Source: Pseudoalteromonas shioyasakiensis (GTDB taxonomy: Bacteria; Pseudomonadota; Gammaproteobacteria; Enterobacterales; Alteromonadaceae). From it: DNA of 64,000 bases. Position 1 is the first letter of the stretch. Each line of letters starts with the position of its first letter. The notes beneath the pieces were generated by a model. It did no database searches. It had not been told where the DNA came from and saw only the letters and a program-made list of their open reading frames with translations. The position numbers and the translations under genes were made by a program. This document shows, piece after piece, positions 51,632-61,779 of the stretch. Location: positions 3,567,286-3,631,285 of the forward strand of contig CP058414.1 in assembly GCA_013391845.1 (NCBI GenBank), in the 5' to 3' direction.

Positions 51632-54310
51632 TTACTGAGCATGTGCTGCAGCACGGAAAATCGTGTTAGTTAAAAGTACATTCATGCCTTCAAGGTAGGC
51701 ACGATAGGTTGGTGATTGTGTAAAGCCAATCACCATGCCTTTGCCTTGAGGTTGATGCACAAGCAATGGTTTATATGCAAGCTGCGCTTTATTTTGCTGC
51801 CAAAGGTAACCACTTGCCAGCACATCGTCTTTACCTGAAAACCACGCTAAGTTTTTACCTGAGTTAAGTTTTATTGGCGTGTAAATATCATTACCATAAG
51901 CCACCGCAACGAGGTCTTTATCAACCCCTGCAGTTAACCAATGCTCTTGATCTACTTCAACATTAGCAAGTACACCGGCTACATAGTCTGGCGATGTGTG
52001 TGGCTCGATGCTTGCCGCTTTCAAATCATCACGAGAAGTGAATAACTGCCCTGCCACTTTGCTGCTTTTATTATCGCTGCTATCGGCTTTATCTTCTCGG
52101 TAAGCTTGCTCTCGCTTCACATCTAATAAGCCGTAATCAACATTGGTGGTAAAACGGTTTGCATTACCTAGGGCAATCAACACGCCGCCCGCTTCAACCC
52201 AGCTTTTTAAATTAGCTGCGCCAGATTTACCTAATGCTTGCTCGTAATTACCTTCTGGTAAAATAAGCACTTGGTAATCACTTAAATCAGCCCATGCAAG
52301 CATTGGCGTACGAATTGCGGTTACTGGGTAGCCAAGCTGTCTTTCGATAACAAAACGAGTGTTACCGGCGCTTAGCTCACGAGTAGCGGCATCCCATGCA
52401 ATCGCCACTTTTGGTGCCACCATAGGCACTGTTTTGTTACTACCAAAGCTTGGGCCTTCAATCACCCAGCTTGAATCCACACCATCAACAATTGCACCAG
52501 TTTGCTCAGCAATTTGGCTAATTTTAGTTAGTAGGTCTTTATCGTTTAGGCGCTTTTCGATTACTAAGCTGCCCGCTGGGTAGTTAGTTTTATCACCTAA
52601 TACAAATGCTTGGTCAGCACTTTTCAGTTTAATGCCAGCTTGTAGTGCCGCTGTTAAAAAGCGTGCTGCGGCCGTATCGCCCCAGGCAACAATATAAGCC
52701 ACTGAGGCATCTGGGTTATTCACTTTGCCAAGCAATGTGTCGTCGGCCTTAACTGCTTTACTGTCTGCGCTAACAGCGCGACCACAACTATCGCTATCAA
52801 CATTAAACATCATAGGCAGTGACCAACCTGTGACATCGTAAATTTCATCACCCAGGTTACGAGCACGGCGTCTTTCTTGCTCTTTTACAAATGCCTCAGC
52901 CATATCTACTTGGTCTGTAAATGTGGTGCGTACAAATACCCCACGTGGCTGGGCGGTATCAATAAAGTAGCTACCCGCTTTATACTTAACGCCACAGGCT
53001 TTGAAATCTTCGGTTGCTTGTTTAACTTCAACACCATGTTCAGCCATTAAGGTTGCTAACCTATGAGCTCCTTCACGATTACTTTGTTTAGGTAAAATAT
53101 AAACACGCTCTTTGCTATCTTTACCGGAATCAATTGCATCAACTTGATATTGATAAAAGTCACCCAGTAATTTTTCGCGTTGATTGGCTGCACCTTCGGC
53201 GGTCGAGATTGAGGCCACAAATTGACGTTTTACAGTATTAAAATAAGTGAGCAGCTCACCAGTGTTTTTCTCAAATACATGACCTCTGGCTGAGCCGACT
53301 TCGTAGGTTGATGCAGACGCACCATAAAATACTGGCCAGCTATCGCCGTAGCCAGGATAAAAGGCGTCAAAAATTTCTCGGGTAAAATAATCAAAACCAA
53401 ATTCATCAAAATACTTCGCATGATTTTGACCAATTGCATCCATGTTGGCGATTTGAGTTTTCGTCATATGCGGGTTAAATGGTTGAGCAGCTGGTGCAAA
53501 GTAGTAAGATTGATCGCCGCCCATTTCATGAATATCCACCACCACTTGTGGTTTATATTTATTGATTGCTGCCACTTTCCCCTTACTTTCAGGCTGAGTA
53601 AGCGCTAACCAATCACGATTCATATCAAACAAATAATGATTTGTTCGGCCTCTTGGCCACGGCTCATTATGTTCTGCACTTAACCTATCAGCACTGTGCT
53701 CAAGACCGACGCTTGCATAGTAACGTGTAACAAAGCGCTCACGACCATCTGGGTTTTGTAATGGGTCGATAAAGACCACGGTGTTGTCTAAAATTTTGCT
53801 GTTAACTGCATCATTCGGAGCTGCTAATAAGTGATACGCTGTAAATAATGCAGCATCGGTTGAGCTAATTTCATTACCGTGCACTGCATATTGAAGCCAC
53901 ACAGACGTCGGTAAATTTTTTATTAGCGACTTCGCTTCTTTTTCAGAGGTAATACGCGGATCAGCCAAAGCTTGTGTGTCATTCGCAAGGGTTTCTAATG
54001 AACGAATATGCTCAGCGGTTCCAACCACCGCATAAACCAGCTCACGACCTTCCCAGCTGTTTGCGTACTTAAACACTTTAATACGATCAGGCGCAGCCTG
54101 TTCAAGGGCGCTAAGATAACGGCGCATATCGCTGTAATTAGTGATGCGCTCACCTACGTCGTACCCTAGTACTTGTTTAAATGTCGGTATTTGCTTTTCG
54201 TAAGCTGTGCCCGGCCACATTGCTTCAGTATTCGTTGCACTGGCATTAAAGCTTGCCGTTATTGCCACAACACTCACTGAAATGGCTTTTATTATTTGTT
54301 TGGCGCTCAT
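51632..54310 (-). CDS. Exported M14 family zinc carboxypeptidase
   Basis: The 892-residue protein has a signal peptide (MSAKQIIKAISVSVVAITASFNASA). The M14 domain (about 35-375) shows the zinc motif HGNEISSTD, the third ligand in QVVVDIHEMGG, the Arg/Asn-Arg substrate pocket LFDMNRDWLAL and the late catalytic Glu in the SASTYEVGSARG region. The C-terminal half contains a class I glutaminase-like (DJ-1-type) fold (VLILPEGNYEQALG, LKSWVEAGGVLIALGNA), common in large marine M14 proteins. It trims C-terminal residues from peptides outside the cytoplasm. ATG 54310 with GGGA 7 nt upstream is preferred over TTG 54322. Confidence 0.9.
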   Translation of the reverse strand: MSAKQIIKAISVSVVAITASFNASATNTEAMWPGTAYEKQIPTFKQVLGYDVGERITNYSDMRRYLSALEQAAPDRIKVFKYANSWEGRELVYAVVGTAEHIRSLETLANDTQALADPRITSEKEAKSLIKNLPTSVWLQYAVHGNEISSTDAALFTAYHLLAAPNDAVNSKILDNTVVFIDPLQNPDGRERFVTRYYASVGLEHSADRLSAEHNEPWPRGRTNHYLFDMNRDWLALTQPESKGKVAAINKYKPQVVVDIHEMGGDQSYYFAPAAQPFNPHMTKTQIANMDAIGQNHAKYFDEFGFDYFTREIFDAFYPGYGDSWPVFYGASASTYEVGSARGHVFEKNTGELLTYFNTVKRQFVASISTAEGAANQREKLLGDFYQYQVDAIDSGKDSKERVYILPKQSNREGAHRLATLMAEHGVEVKQATEDFKACGVKYKAGSYFIDTAQPRGVFVRTTFTDQVDMAEAFVKEQERRRARNLGDEIYDVTGWSLPMMFNVDSDSCGRAVSADSKAVKADDTLLGKVNNPDASVAYIVAWGDTAAARFLTAALQAGIKLKSADQAFVLGDKTNYPAGSLVIEKRLNDKDLLTKISQIAEQTGAIVDGVDSSWVIEGPSFGSNKTVPMVAPKVAIAWDAATRELSAGNTRFVIERQLGYPVTAIRTPMLAWADLSDYQVLILPEGNYEQALGKSGAANLKSWVEAGGVLIALGNANRFTTNVDYGLLDVKREQAYREDKADSSDNKSSKVAGQLFTSRDDLKAASIEPHTSPDYVAGVLANVEVDQEHWLTAGVDKDLVAVAYGNDIYTPIKLNSGKNLAWFSGKDDVLASGYLWQQNKAQLAYKPLLVHQPQGKGMVIGFTQSPTYRAYLEGMNVLLTNTIFRAAAHAQ

Positions 54311-54403
54311 TATGTTTCCCAAATAAAAGTATCTATTTTGTACATTACAAAAGTATTGAAAATAAACAAATTAAAAACGTTAGATTGGCATAAATTAAAG
54401 ACA

Positions 54404-54430
54404 TAAAAAAACCGCAGCGATTGCTGCGGT
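54404..54430 (-). terminator. Terminator after the S46 peptidase gene
   Basis: ACCGCAGC-GATT-GCTGCGGT is a perfect 8-bp stem, followed on the minus strand by a run of seven T. Confidence 0.93.
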
Positions 54431-54449
54431 TATTTTCAAAATAGCGGGG

Positions 54450-56696
54450 CTATTTAACTAGGGTCATTTCATCAAGTAGGTAACCTGCGTTATCAACTTC
54501 TTCCATTAACCAAAGCATGTATCGAATATCAACGTGGATCGCACGGGTGATCTTCGCATTAAAGTACCAATCTTTGGTGATTGATTCATAAGTCGAGTCA
54601 AAATTAAGGCCTACTAATTCACCTTTACCATTCATTACTGGCGAACCTGAGTTACCTCCAGTGGTATCAGCGCTACTTAAAAAGTTTACAGGAACTGAGT
54701 TTACTTCAAGTGGTTTAGCCGCTTGTGGCTCACAACCAAAGCTGAATAAACTACAGCTGACACCTGGTAAACCTAAGTCACCGCGGTAGTACGCACCAAA
54801 CGCTTGCTTTTTATATGCTTCAAGTACTTTATCTGTAACAACAAATGGTTTTTCACCTGTGTGTTTAGCTACTAAACCACGTAGTGATGTAAAAGGTGTT
54901 TTATACACAGCATCTGCTGCTGGGTAACCATCAACTTGTGCATAGCTTACGCGTAAAGTGCCATTTGCATCTGGGTAAACTGGCTTACCTTTAGCATTAT
55001 TAAAGGCGATGACTGCTTGCATATATTGCGGACGAATTTCAGCTAAACGACCGGCCATTTCTTTTTCGTCAGCCTCTTGTGCCATATTGGTATCGTATAG
55101 CGCAACAGCTAATTTAATGAATGGGTCATTTGATGCTTCAAATTCGGCTACTGATTTACCTATCCAGCTAACACGCGTTGCTGTATCTGTAAGTTCTGTT
55201 TTAGCGTAAAAAGAAGCTACAATCGCATCAAGTTCGGCTTGTGTTGTAGTGTCTGTGATACCTAAGCCATTGTTTAATGCCGCTACTTGCGCAGCTTTGT
55301 CTTGTGCTAAATAGTTACCTAAGTAGCTTAACCATAAAGCTTTATCGACCTCAGGTGTAAATTGCTTTTGCAAGCGCTCTAAACGGGCTTTAAGCATAGG
55401 AAGATCGCGCTCTTGGTAACCCATTTCGCGCTCTGCATTAGGTTTTTCGCTCTCTTTTGCTAAGCGGTATAAACGAATTGCAGTGCTTAGTAAGTCTGCT
55501 CGTTTTGCATAATCAAAGTAAAAGTGACTTTGTTGCTGAGCATGTGCTTCAACTAATAATGACTTTAATGCGTGATATGAATCTGCATAGGCTTTACGTT
55601 CAGCACTTTGTGCAAACCAAGCTAGGTATTCTTGCTCTTGCGCAGCTTTAATTCCCGGAATATCCGTTACTTTAAAACCGTCTTGTAAACCTTCGAGTTT
55701 CTTTAAACGGTTGTTGGTGCTTTTTACACGAGAGGCATATTTTACCTGTGCTTGCTCATCGCCTTCACTCTGCTTGGCAATCACATCAAGGGTCATGTTG
55801 TAAGTATTAAGCAGTGTCGGGTAATACCAACTCGCTGAATAATTTACTTCGTCTGCTAGTTTATAGCGGCTTGTACGACCCGGATAACCTGCCACCAACA
55901 CACCATCCCCTAAGCTTACGCCGCTCGCATTCACTTTTAAGAACGACTTTGGCTCATAAGGTACGTTATCTTCGCTGTAATCTGCAGGTTTACCATCTTT
56001 ACCGACATAGCCACGTACAAACGTAAAATCAGCTGTATGACGTGGGTATTCAAAGTTATCGATGTCACCACCAAAATTACCCAATGCTTCTGCTGGGGCA
56101 TAAACTAAGCGCACATCTTTGATCATTAGTTGCTTGATCATGAAGTACTCTAAGCCATGGTGAAAATCTCGAACCGTACAACGGTAGTTAGGATCTGATT
56201 CACACTCGCTGATCAACGCCTTGCGGTTCGCTTGAATCGCCTCATAACGCGCTTTGCCGTGTAGTTCTGCGGGTAAGTTACCCAGTACGCGCTCAGTGAC
56301 ATCATCCACTTGTTCTGTTACATACAAACGCTCTTGTGGGCCTGCAGGTAGCTCTTTTGATAAGTCAGCTGCTAAAAAGCCTTTTTCAATTAAGTTGTTT
56401 TCTGGTGTGCTGTTATTTTGAATCGCGCCATAAGCACAGTGATGATTAGTTACCGCCAAGCCTTTTGGTGACACAAATGACGCAGAGCAATAACCTAAAC
56501 CAACCACTGCATTGAGTGGGTATTGGTTGAGATCTGCCACTTGTGAAGCCGGTAATTCGATACCAACGCGGTCAAACTCGCTTTGTAATTGTTTTAATTG
56601 ATGCGGTTGCCACTGCCCTTCATCAGCGTATGCGCTACCTACAGCGACAACACCCATTAGTGCTAATGAAGTAGTAATAATATTTTTTTTAATCAT
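54450..56696 (-). CDS. Exported S46 dipeptidyl peptidase, DPP11-like (acidic P1 predicted)
   Basis: The 748-residue protein has a signal peptide (MIKKNIITTSLALMGVVAVGSAYA). S46 catalytic elements are present: TNHHC (His85/86), NFEYPRHTADF with the catalytic Asp nearby, and TGGNSGSPV with Ser683. Position +18 from that Ser, which sets S1 specificity, is Ser701 (NFDSTYES). In the literature Gly there marks DPP7 (hydrophobic P1), and Arg or Ser marks DPP11 (Asp/Glu at P1). It thus probably releases X-Asp/Glu dipeptides from peptides in the periplasm. It is a single gene with its own terminator and no CGAAA site. Confidence 0.92.
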   Translation of the reverse strand: MIKKNIITTSLALMGVVAVGSAYADEGQWQPHQLKQLQSEFDRVGIELPASQVADLNQYPLNAVVGLGYCSASFVSPKGLAVTNHHCAYGAIQNNSTPENNLIEKGFLAADLSKELPAGPQERLYVTEQVDDVTERVLGNLPAELHGKARYEAIQANRKALISECESDPNYRCTVRDFHHGLEYFMIKQLMIKDVRLVYAPAEALGNFGGDIDNFEYPRHTADFTFVRGYVGKDGKPADYSEDNVPYEPKSFLKVNASGVSLGDGVLVAGYPGRTSRYKLADEVNYSASWYYPTLLNTYNMTLDVIAKQSEGDEQAQVKYASRVKSTNNRLKKLEGLQDGFKVTDIPGIKAAQEQEYLAWFAQSAERKAYADSYHALKSLLVEAHAQQQSHFYFDYAKRADLLSTAIRLYRLAKESEKPNAEREMGYQERDLPMLKARLERLQKQFTPEVDKALWLSYLGNYLAQDKAAQVAALNNGLGITDTTTQAELDAIVASFYAKTELTDTATRVSWIGKSVAEFEASNDPFIKLAVALYDTNMAQEADEKEMAGRLAEIRPQYMQAVIAFNNAKGKPVYPDANGTLRVSYAQVDGYPAADAVYKTPFTSLRGLVAKHTGEKPFVVTDKVLEAYKKQAFGAYYRGDLGLPGVSCSLFSFGCEPQAAKPLEVNSVPVNFLSSADTTGGNSGSPVMNGKGELVGLNFDSTYESITKDWYFNAKITRAIHVDIRYMLWLMEEVDNAGYLLDEMTLVK

Positions 56697-56822
56697 GTTA
56701 ATCCTAGTCAGTGCAAAGCACTATTCTATTGTTGCCTGAAAAAATCGCGCTAAGACTACCATAACCTTGATTGAGTAAAGGGATATTGCGATTAACTACG
56801 ATTGAGTAGTAAAAACAGAAAA

Positions 56823-56860
56823 TAAAAAGCCCCTACTATGAGTATGCAATTGGTAGGGGC
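56823..56860 (-). terminator. Terminator after the YdcH-like gene
   Basis: GCCCCTAC (56829-56836) and GTAGGGGC (56853-56860) pair around a 16-nt loop, followed on the minus strand by TTTTTATT. Confidence 0.8.
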
Positions 56861-56877
56861 ATTAGCTTTTTAAATTG

Positions 56878-57120
56878 TTAAGTGTTGGCTTTTAAAAAGT
56901 CATAAAGTTCATCTTTTAGCGCGGCGCGTTGGTGTTTCTTTTCATGCATATCCGCATCTTCAATTGGCGAATTTTGCAATTCAAGCTCACGAATTTCTTT
57001 ATCCATCTCATCATAACGCTGCATGGTTTTCTTGAAGTGAGCATCATTTTTAGCAAGATTATGGATTAATTCATTAAACTCCGGGAATTCGTTCAATAAC
57101 GAGTGTTTTTCGCCTAGCAT
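56878..57120 (-). CDS. YdcH/DUF465 family small coiled-coil protein
   Basis: The 80-residue highly charged helical protein has the DUF465 pattern: LLNEFPEFNELIHNLAKNDAHF, then RYDEMDKEIRELE and a basic stretch KKHQRAALKDELYDFL. The function is unknown. ATG 57120 with GGAG 6 nt upstream is chosen; TTG 57126 is the longest frame. It is a single gene with its own terminator. Confidence 0.88.
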   Translation of the reverse strand: MLGEKHSLLNEFPEFNELIHNLAKNDAHFKKTMQRYDEMDKEIRELELQNSPIEDADMHEKKHQRAALKDELYDFLKANT

Positions 57121-57305
57121 GGGCAACTCCTTTGGCTAGAATTTAAGTTCAATTTCACTGTATCACTGTAACAAACAGAGTCAACGCAGCAACCTTGTCC
57201 GAGATCAATAATCACAACGATTCAGAAAATATAGCGTTCAAACTAGAAATTTCCGTTTTTGATAACTTAAGCAATTGATAAACAGCATACAAAACGGGGA
57301 TGGAT

Positions 57306-57944
57306 TTACCCTATGTCATCAATAAGAATTACCCCTTTTTCAAGAGCTAGTTTAGTAATTTGAATTTGCGAAGTTAAGTTCAGTTTGCTCATAATGCTAG
57401 CACGATGAACATGAGCCGTTTTAGGCATTATATCAATCACTTGTGAAATTTGTTTCGCATTAAAGCCCTGCGCAAGTAGCTTAAAAACTTCTAACTCTCT
57501 TCGCGTAAGCTTGTTTAATACATTGTCAGTTTTTTGAGGTTTCAAGAAATGCGTGTTAATTGATGGGCTTAAAAATAGTTGGTTTTTAACGATAGAATGT
57601 ATTGCAGTTATTAGCTCTTCAGCTGCATCTCGTTTCGATAGATAAGCATCAACACCTAAGTCTAACGCTCTTTGAATGTAAGACTTTTCCTCATACATAC
57701 TCAAAATGATACGCCTAGCACTTGGTAACTTCTTGCCAATTAGTTGAGCGACTTCTAACCCATTTCTATCTGGCAGAGAAATGTCGATAACGAAGCAATC
57801 GATATCAATATCATCTATTTTGTGTAGACACTCACTGTAGCTACTAGCTTCAAAAGAAACTTGCCAATCAGGGTCTTCTTCTTCGATAAGAGCCTTAAAA
57901 CCTTCTCTTACCATTTGATGATCGTCAATAAGCGCAAACTTCAT
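57306..57944 (-). CDS. NarL/UvrY-type LuxR response regulator
   Basis: The 212-residue protein has a receiver (acidic pair D7-D8, phosphoacceptor Asp54 in VIDISLP, conserved Lys in YLSKRDAAE) and a C-terminal LuxR-type helix-turn-helix (about 145-208: LTRRELEVFKLLAQGFNAKQIS, KTAHVHRASIMSKL). In the usual LuxR motif the recognition helix has K-T-V/A-x-x-H, seen here as KTAHVHRASI. The partner kinase is probably the HisKA_3 protein at 58653, with a small unknown gene between them on the other strand. Confidence 0.93.
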   Translation of the reverse strand: MKFALIDDHQMVREGFKALIEEEDPDWQVSFEASSYSECLHKIDDIDIDCFVIDISLPDRNGLEVAQLIGKKLPSARRIILSMYEEKSYIQRALDLGVDAYLSKRDAAEELITAIHSIVKNQLFLSPSINTHFLKPQKTDNVLNKLTRRELEVFKLLAQGFNAKQISQVIDIMPKTAHVHRASIMSKLNLTSQIQITKLALEKGVILIDDIG

Positions 57945-58089
57945 AACAACTCCATGTATTGATTAATCCCCATTATAACGCGGTAAAAACGCACTCAGGT
58001 AAGAAAAATTCTTATAAGCCTAAGAAAAGTGGAAATAATTTTTTTGATGCCCTCCTAGTAAACTAACCCTAAATGATAAGGAAATAGCC

Positions 58090-58635
58090 ATGAATAAATT
58101 CGCAGGGGAAACAAGCCACTTTCAAAACATCACCGTATTACTACATTACATAGGTGAGTCAAATTATCGTATTGAGTGGACAAGTAAAATGACAAAAGGG
58201 TCTACTAACCTAGTCAAAACAGGTAAAAATAAATACGTAGTAATGCGAAAATGGCCAGAAGCGAAAGCCTTAACGGATGTTGCAGCTAACTTTACTTCAC
58301 GTAATGCCGCTTTTGTTCATTTCATCAAAAATGTAGACATAATTAAAAGTAACGATGAAACCATCAATAAAGCCAAACAGCGATGTTTAGATTATTTTAC
58401 TCAGTGCGAGCATATCAAGCCAGTAACCAAAACAGCTTTCCCTAAACCACGCTTGCAAGGGGCTCTAGGCCGTGAAGTGATTGTGAAGCATAAGCGTAAT
58501 ATGTCTGATATTGCTAAAGGGCATTTATTACAACTTATTGGTAATAAAGCTGAAATCCAAGTTACACAACGTTATACTTTGTGCAACCCTAGCGCCAAAC
58601 AACAGTTTGATACGACGCAAGTTTACATATTATAA
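58090..58635 (+). CDS. Basic protein of unknown function between regulator and kinase
   Basis: I do not recognise this 181-residue protein. It is basic (many Lys/Arg) with no signal peptide or membrane helix, has mixed beta strands at the start (NITVLLHYIGESNYRIEWTS) and a helix with Lys near the middle, and two separated Cys (RCLDYF, QCEHI). AAGGAA precedes the ATG. It is 17 bp upstream of the histidine kinase on the same strand and divergent from the response regulator, so it may belong to that signalling system. Confidence 0.75.
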   Translation: MNKFAGETSHFQNITVLLHYIGESNYRIEWTSKMTKGSTNLVKTGKNKYVVMRKWPEAKALTDVAANFTSRNAAFVHFIKNVDIIKSNDETINKAKQRCLDYFTQCEHIKPVTKTAFPKPRLQGALGREVIVKHKRNMSDIAKGHLLQLIGNKAEIQVTQRYTLCNPSAKQQFDTTQVYIL

Positions 58636-58652
58636 AAAGGTTATGCTTACTC

Positions 58653-60332
58653 ATGGATAGAGTCTTCAACAAAAGTTCTTTTGGTACTCTTGCTTCTCAC
58701 TTTAAAAGCATCAAGCGCACTGAAATTGTAAAGTTTGTACTGTTATCGTGCTTAATCGTTTTAATTGCACCCATTATCGAAAATAGTCTTTATTTATTTT
58801 CCTTTAACTATGTTGTGTATGAGGACTTTGTTAGCTGGTACTTTCCGGTTGGCTTTAGAGTAGTTTGTTATCTGTTTTTTCCTTTGCGTTATTGGCCAGC
58901 ATTAGCAGTCGGTTTTACATTAGGACAAATCAGTTATGTTTGGTATTTTTATGATGTTCCTCTTGATGATGCCCTCTATAGGCTTGTTAGCTTTGCATGC
59001 CGAGAGTTTTTGATTCTTACTCCTCTTCTGCTGGCAAAGCTTTTCAAAGTTCGATTAGATATTCAAACTGTTAAAAGTGCTGTTACAGTATTATTTATTG
59101 CAATTTCATATCGCTTTATACGATCAATGCTCATTATCTTACCGAGTGATAGCCAAAACAAGTACCGGCTTATTGCTGATGAAGATCGTTTTGAAATGAT
59201 GTTAGCTCATCAGCTTGGCGGTATCATAACGACACTTATCATGTTGCTTTTCGCGTTTCATGCTAAAACAATTTACCAGCAATTAAATAAACTCATAACT
59301 AAAGAGGTTAGTACTCTCTTAGTGCAGCTGTGTTTTTGCCTCACTGTTTTTATTGGGGTTTATTTGTTTGAACCTAAATCACTTTATCTCTTGCGAATGC
59401 TCGCTATATTTCCATTGATATGGTTTAGCTATCGATACGGGGCCTTAGGGGCTCTGAGCTATGCAAGTGTAACTGTTATATCCTTACTCATTAACGTCTA
59501 TGGTGTGAATGAAACCGAGTTACTCCTGACTACGCAACTTTACATAATAAGTTACAGCGTTCTGGCTCTTTTGCTCAGTGCATTTGTTACTGAATTAAAT
59601 AAGTCTAAATCCGCATTATTAGAGCAAAATAAAGAATTAATTGAACTTAGCACGCTAACTCAAAACTTAGCCTCTAAAGTTGTCAATGTTCAAGAATCTG
59701 AGCGAAGCCAGCTTTCACAAGAATTACATGATGATATAGGTCAAAACCTAACAGCTTTAAAAACAAATATTGCAATATTAGAAAAGAAAACAGCCAACCA
59801 TAACGAGCTAGCATCGACAATTACACGACTCCAAAACGTTTCAAGCCATATGTATGACTCGGTATATAGGTTAATGCACTGGCTGAGACCTCGTCTATTA
59901 GACGAATTGGGTTTAGAAGCAGCATTAAAAAGCGAGTTATTCTCTGAGCACCTAAATGAAGCTGGAATAGCTTATCAATGCAAAATAAGTGGACCGATAG
60001 ATAACTTAAATGATGATTTTAAAATAGCTATATTCCGTATATGCCAAGAGGCATCAACCAATGCTGTTAAGCATTCTCTGGCCACAGAGTTTTCAATCGA
60101 TATAACTTATCTACAAAATAAGCTTGAAGTAATCATTAATGACAATGGTATTGGCTTATCTGCACAGCCAAATTCTAATTCAAAAGGAGGGTTTGGAGTG
60201 TTAGGAATTGTTGAACGTGTTTCAGTTCTTAATGGTAAAACACAGTTTAAAAATGGTGAATTTGGTGGTTTAACAATAATGATAAATTTCACTACTACAC
60301 ATAATGGTTACTCCGCAGTAGCCATAAACTAA
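58653..60332 (+). CDS. NarX/UhpB-type sensor histidine kinase with MASE1-like membrane domain
   Basis: The 559-residue protein has an N-terminal integral membrane region of about eight helices (about 30-310) like MASE1 domains of UhpB-type sensors. A coiled coil (about 320-350) leads to the HisKA_3 box ERSQLSQELHDDIGQNLT with His359, and then the ATPase domain (CQEASTNAVKHS, INDNGIGLS, GGFGVLGI). HisKA_3 kinases phosphorylate LuxR-type regulators, so the one at 57306 is the likely partner. The signal is unknown. A T-rich stretch but no strong terminator follows. Confidence 0.92.
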   Translation: MDRVFNKSSFGTLASHFKSIKRTEIVKFVLLSCLIVLIAPIIENSLYLFSFNYVVYEDFVSWYFPVGFRVVCYLFFPLRYWPALAVGFTLGQISYVWYFYDVPLDDALYRLVSFACREFLILTPLLLAKLFKVRLDIQTVKSAVTVLFIAISYRFIRSMLIILPSDSQNKYRLIADEDRFEMMLAHQLGGIITTLIMLLFAFHAKTIYQQLNKLITKEVSTLLVQLCFCLTVFIGVYLFEPKSLYLLRMLAIFPLIWFSYRYGALGALSYASVTVISLLINVYGVNETELLLTTQLYIISYSVLALLLSAFVTELNKSKSALLEQNKELIELSTLTQNLASKVVNVQESERSQLSQELHDDIGQNLTALKTNIAILEKKTANHNELASTITRLQNVSSHMYDSVYRLMHWLRPRLLDELGLEAALKSELFSEHLNEAGIAYQCKISGPIDNLNDDFKIAIFRICQEASTNAVKHSLATEFSIDITYLQNKLEVIINDNGIGLSAQPNSNSKGGFGVLGIVERVSVLNGKTQFKNGEFGGLTIMINFTTTHNGYSAVAIN

Positions 60333-60425
60333 ACAGTGAAAACTCGTCACACTCTCCCTTTAATACTCTTATTCAAAGCCATTAAACCACTTTTTGTATG
60401 AGCGGAGTGGATTTTCTCCACCCTA

Positions 60426-60457
60426 AAAACAAAAAGCCTCGGTAAATACCGAGGCTC
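60426..60457 (-). terminator. Intrinsic terminator after rnpB
   Basis: GAGCCTCGGT-ATTT-ACCGAGGC is a strong stem, followed on the minus strand by TTTTTGTTTTT. It lies just after the mature 3' end of rnpB. Confidence 0.92.
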
Positions 60458-60464
60458 TTGTATA

Positions 60465-60819
<355 letters not shown>

Positions 60820-60860
60820 CGCGCAGTATACCTGAGCGCGCACTTCTATGCAGTAAAGAA

Positions 60861-61718
60861 TTAGTCTTTTTCGTCAATAATTGCTTTATAAAGTGCGTTT
60901 TTCTTCAAACCAAAATACTCAGCCACCACACCGCAAGCTTTTTTCAGTGGCATTTCAGCTTCAAGCAAACCTAGCATACGACGCGCATCTTCTGGAATAT
61001 CGTCACTTTGCTTCGCTTTACCCGGTAACATCAGTACGATTTCACCGCGTTGCTTAGTTGGATCATCCGTTAAAAACTGTTTTAACTCGGCAACCGTGCC
61101 ATTGAAAAAAGTTTCGAAAGTTTTAGTCAGTTCTTTCGCAAACACCACTGGCTGCTCTGCACCGAGAGCTGCTTCTAAATCATCAAGGCTCGCCATTATA
61201 CGGTGGGTACTTTCATACATGATGCTAGTGATACCTGAGTTTACCGCTTCGATAAAAAAGCTCTGCCTTGCTTTACTCTTTGCAGGTGTAAAACCAATAA
61301 ACTGAAAACGATCTGTCGGTAAACCAGAACAACACACAGCGGTAATTGCTGCACATGCTCCCGGCACTGGCGTGACATGCGCGCCCTGTTCACGGCATAA
61401 ATTGACTACCGCATAACCTGGGTCGCTAATCAGTGGCGTGCCGGCGTCAGATACCAGCGCAATGTTCATTCCTTGCTCTAACCAATCAACAATTTGTTGC
61501 GCTTTTTGTTTCTCGTTATGGTCATGTAAAGCAAAGGTTTTTGCTTTGATATTAAAATGGCTTAACAACTTTCCTGTGTGACGAGTATCTTCAGCGGCTA
61601 TTAAGTCAACCTCAGATAGGGTTTGGATGGCACGCTGGCTGATGTCATCAAAGTTACCAATAGGCGTGGCAACAATGTAAAGAGTGCCGATTTTATCTGA
61701 ATTGTCCTCATTTAACAT
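60861..61718 (-). CDS. rsmI: 16S rRNA (cytidine(1402)-2'-O)-methyltransferase RsmI
   Basis: The SAM-dependent tetrapyrrole-methylase-fold enzyme methylates the 2'-OH of C1402 in 16S rRNA. The 285 residues show GTLYIVATPIGNFDDIS, LIAAEDTRHTGKLL, VSDAGTPLISDPGY and VPGACAAITA. RsmH, acting on the same base, is encoded at 29748. It is divergent from lpoA, as in E. coli (yraL/yraM), and precedes rnpB on the same strand. Confidence 0.97.
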   Translation of the reverse strand: MLNEDNSDKIGTLYIVATPIGNFDDISQRAIQTLSEVDLIAAEDTRHTGKLLSHFNIKAKTFALHDHNEKQKAQQIVDWLEQGMNIALVSDAGTPLISDPGYAVVNLCREQGAHVTPVPGACAAITAVCCSGLPTDRFQFIGFTPAKSKARQSFFIEAVNSGITSIMYESTHRIMASLDDLEAALGAEQPVVFAKELTKTFETFFNGTVAELKQFLTDDPTKQRGEIVLMLPGKAKQSDDIPEDARRMLGLLEAEMPLKKACGVVAEYFGLKKNALYKAIIDEKD

Positions 61719-61779
61719 TGAGGTCTCCTGCGTCAGTCAGTAATATAAGCAAATCGCGTTAACGTATCGGGAAATCATT

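Noticed and set aside
51632..56696. The two exported peptidases as members of the AgaR regulon
   Set aside because: No CGAAA/TTTCG cluster was found upstream of either gene, and each has its own terminator.
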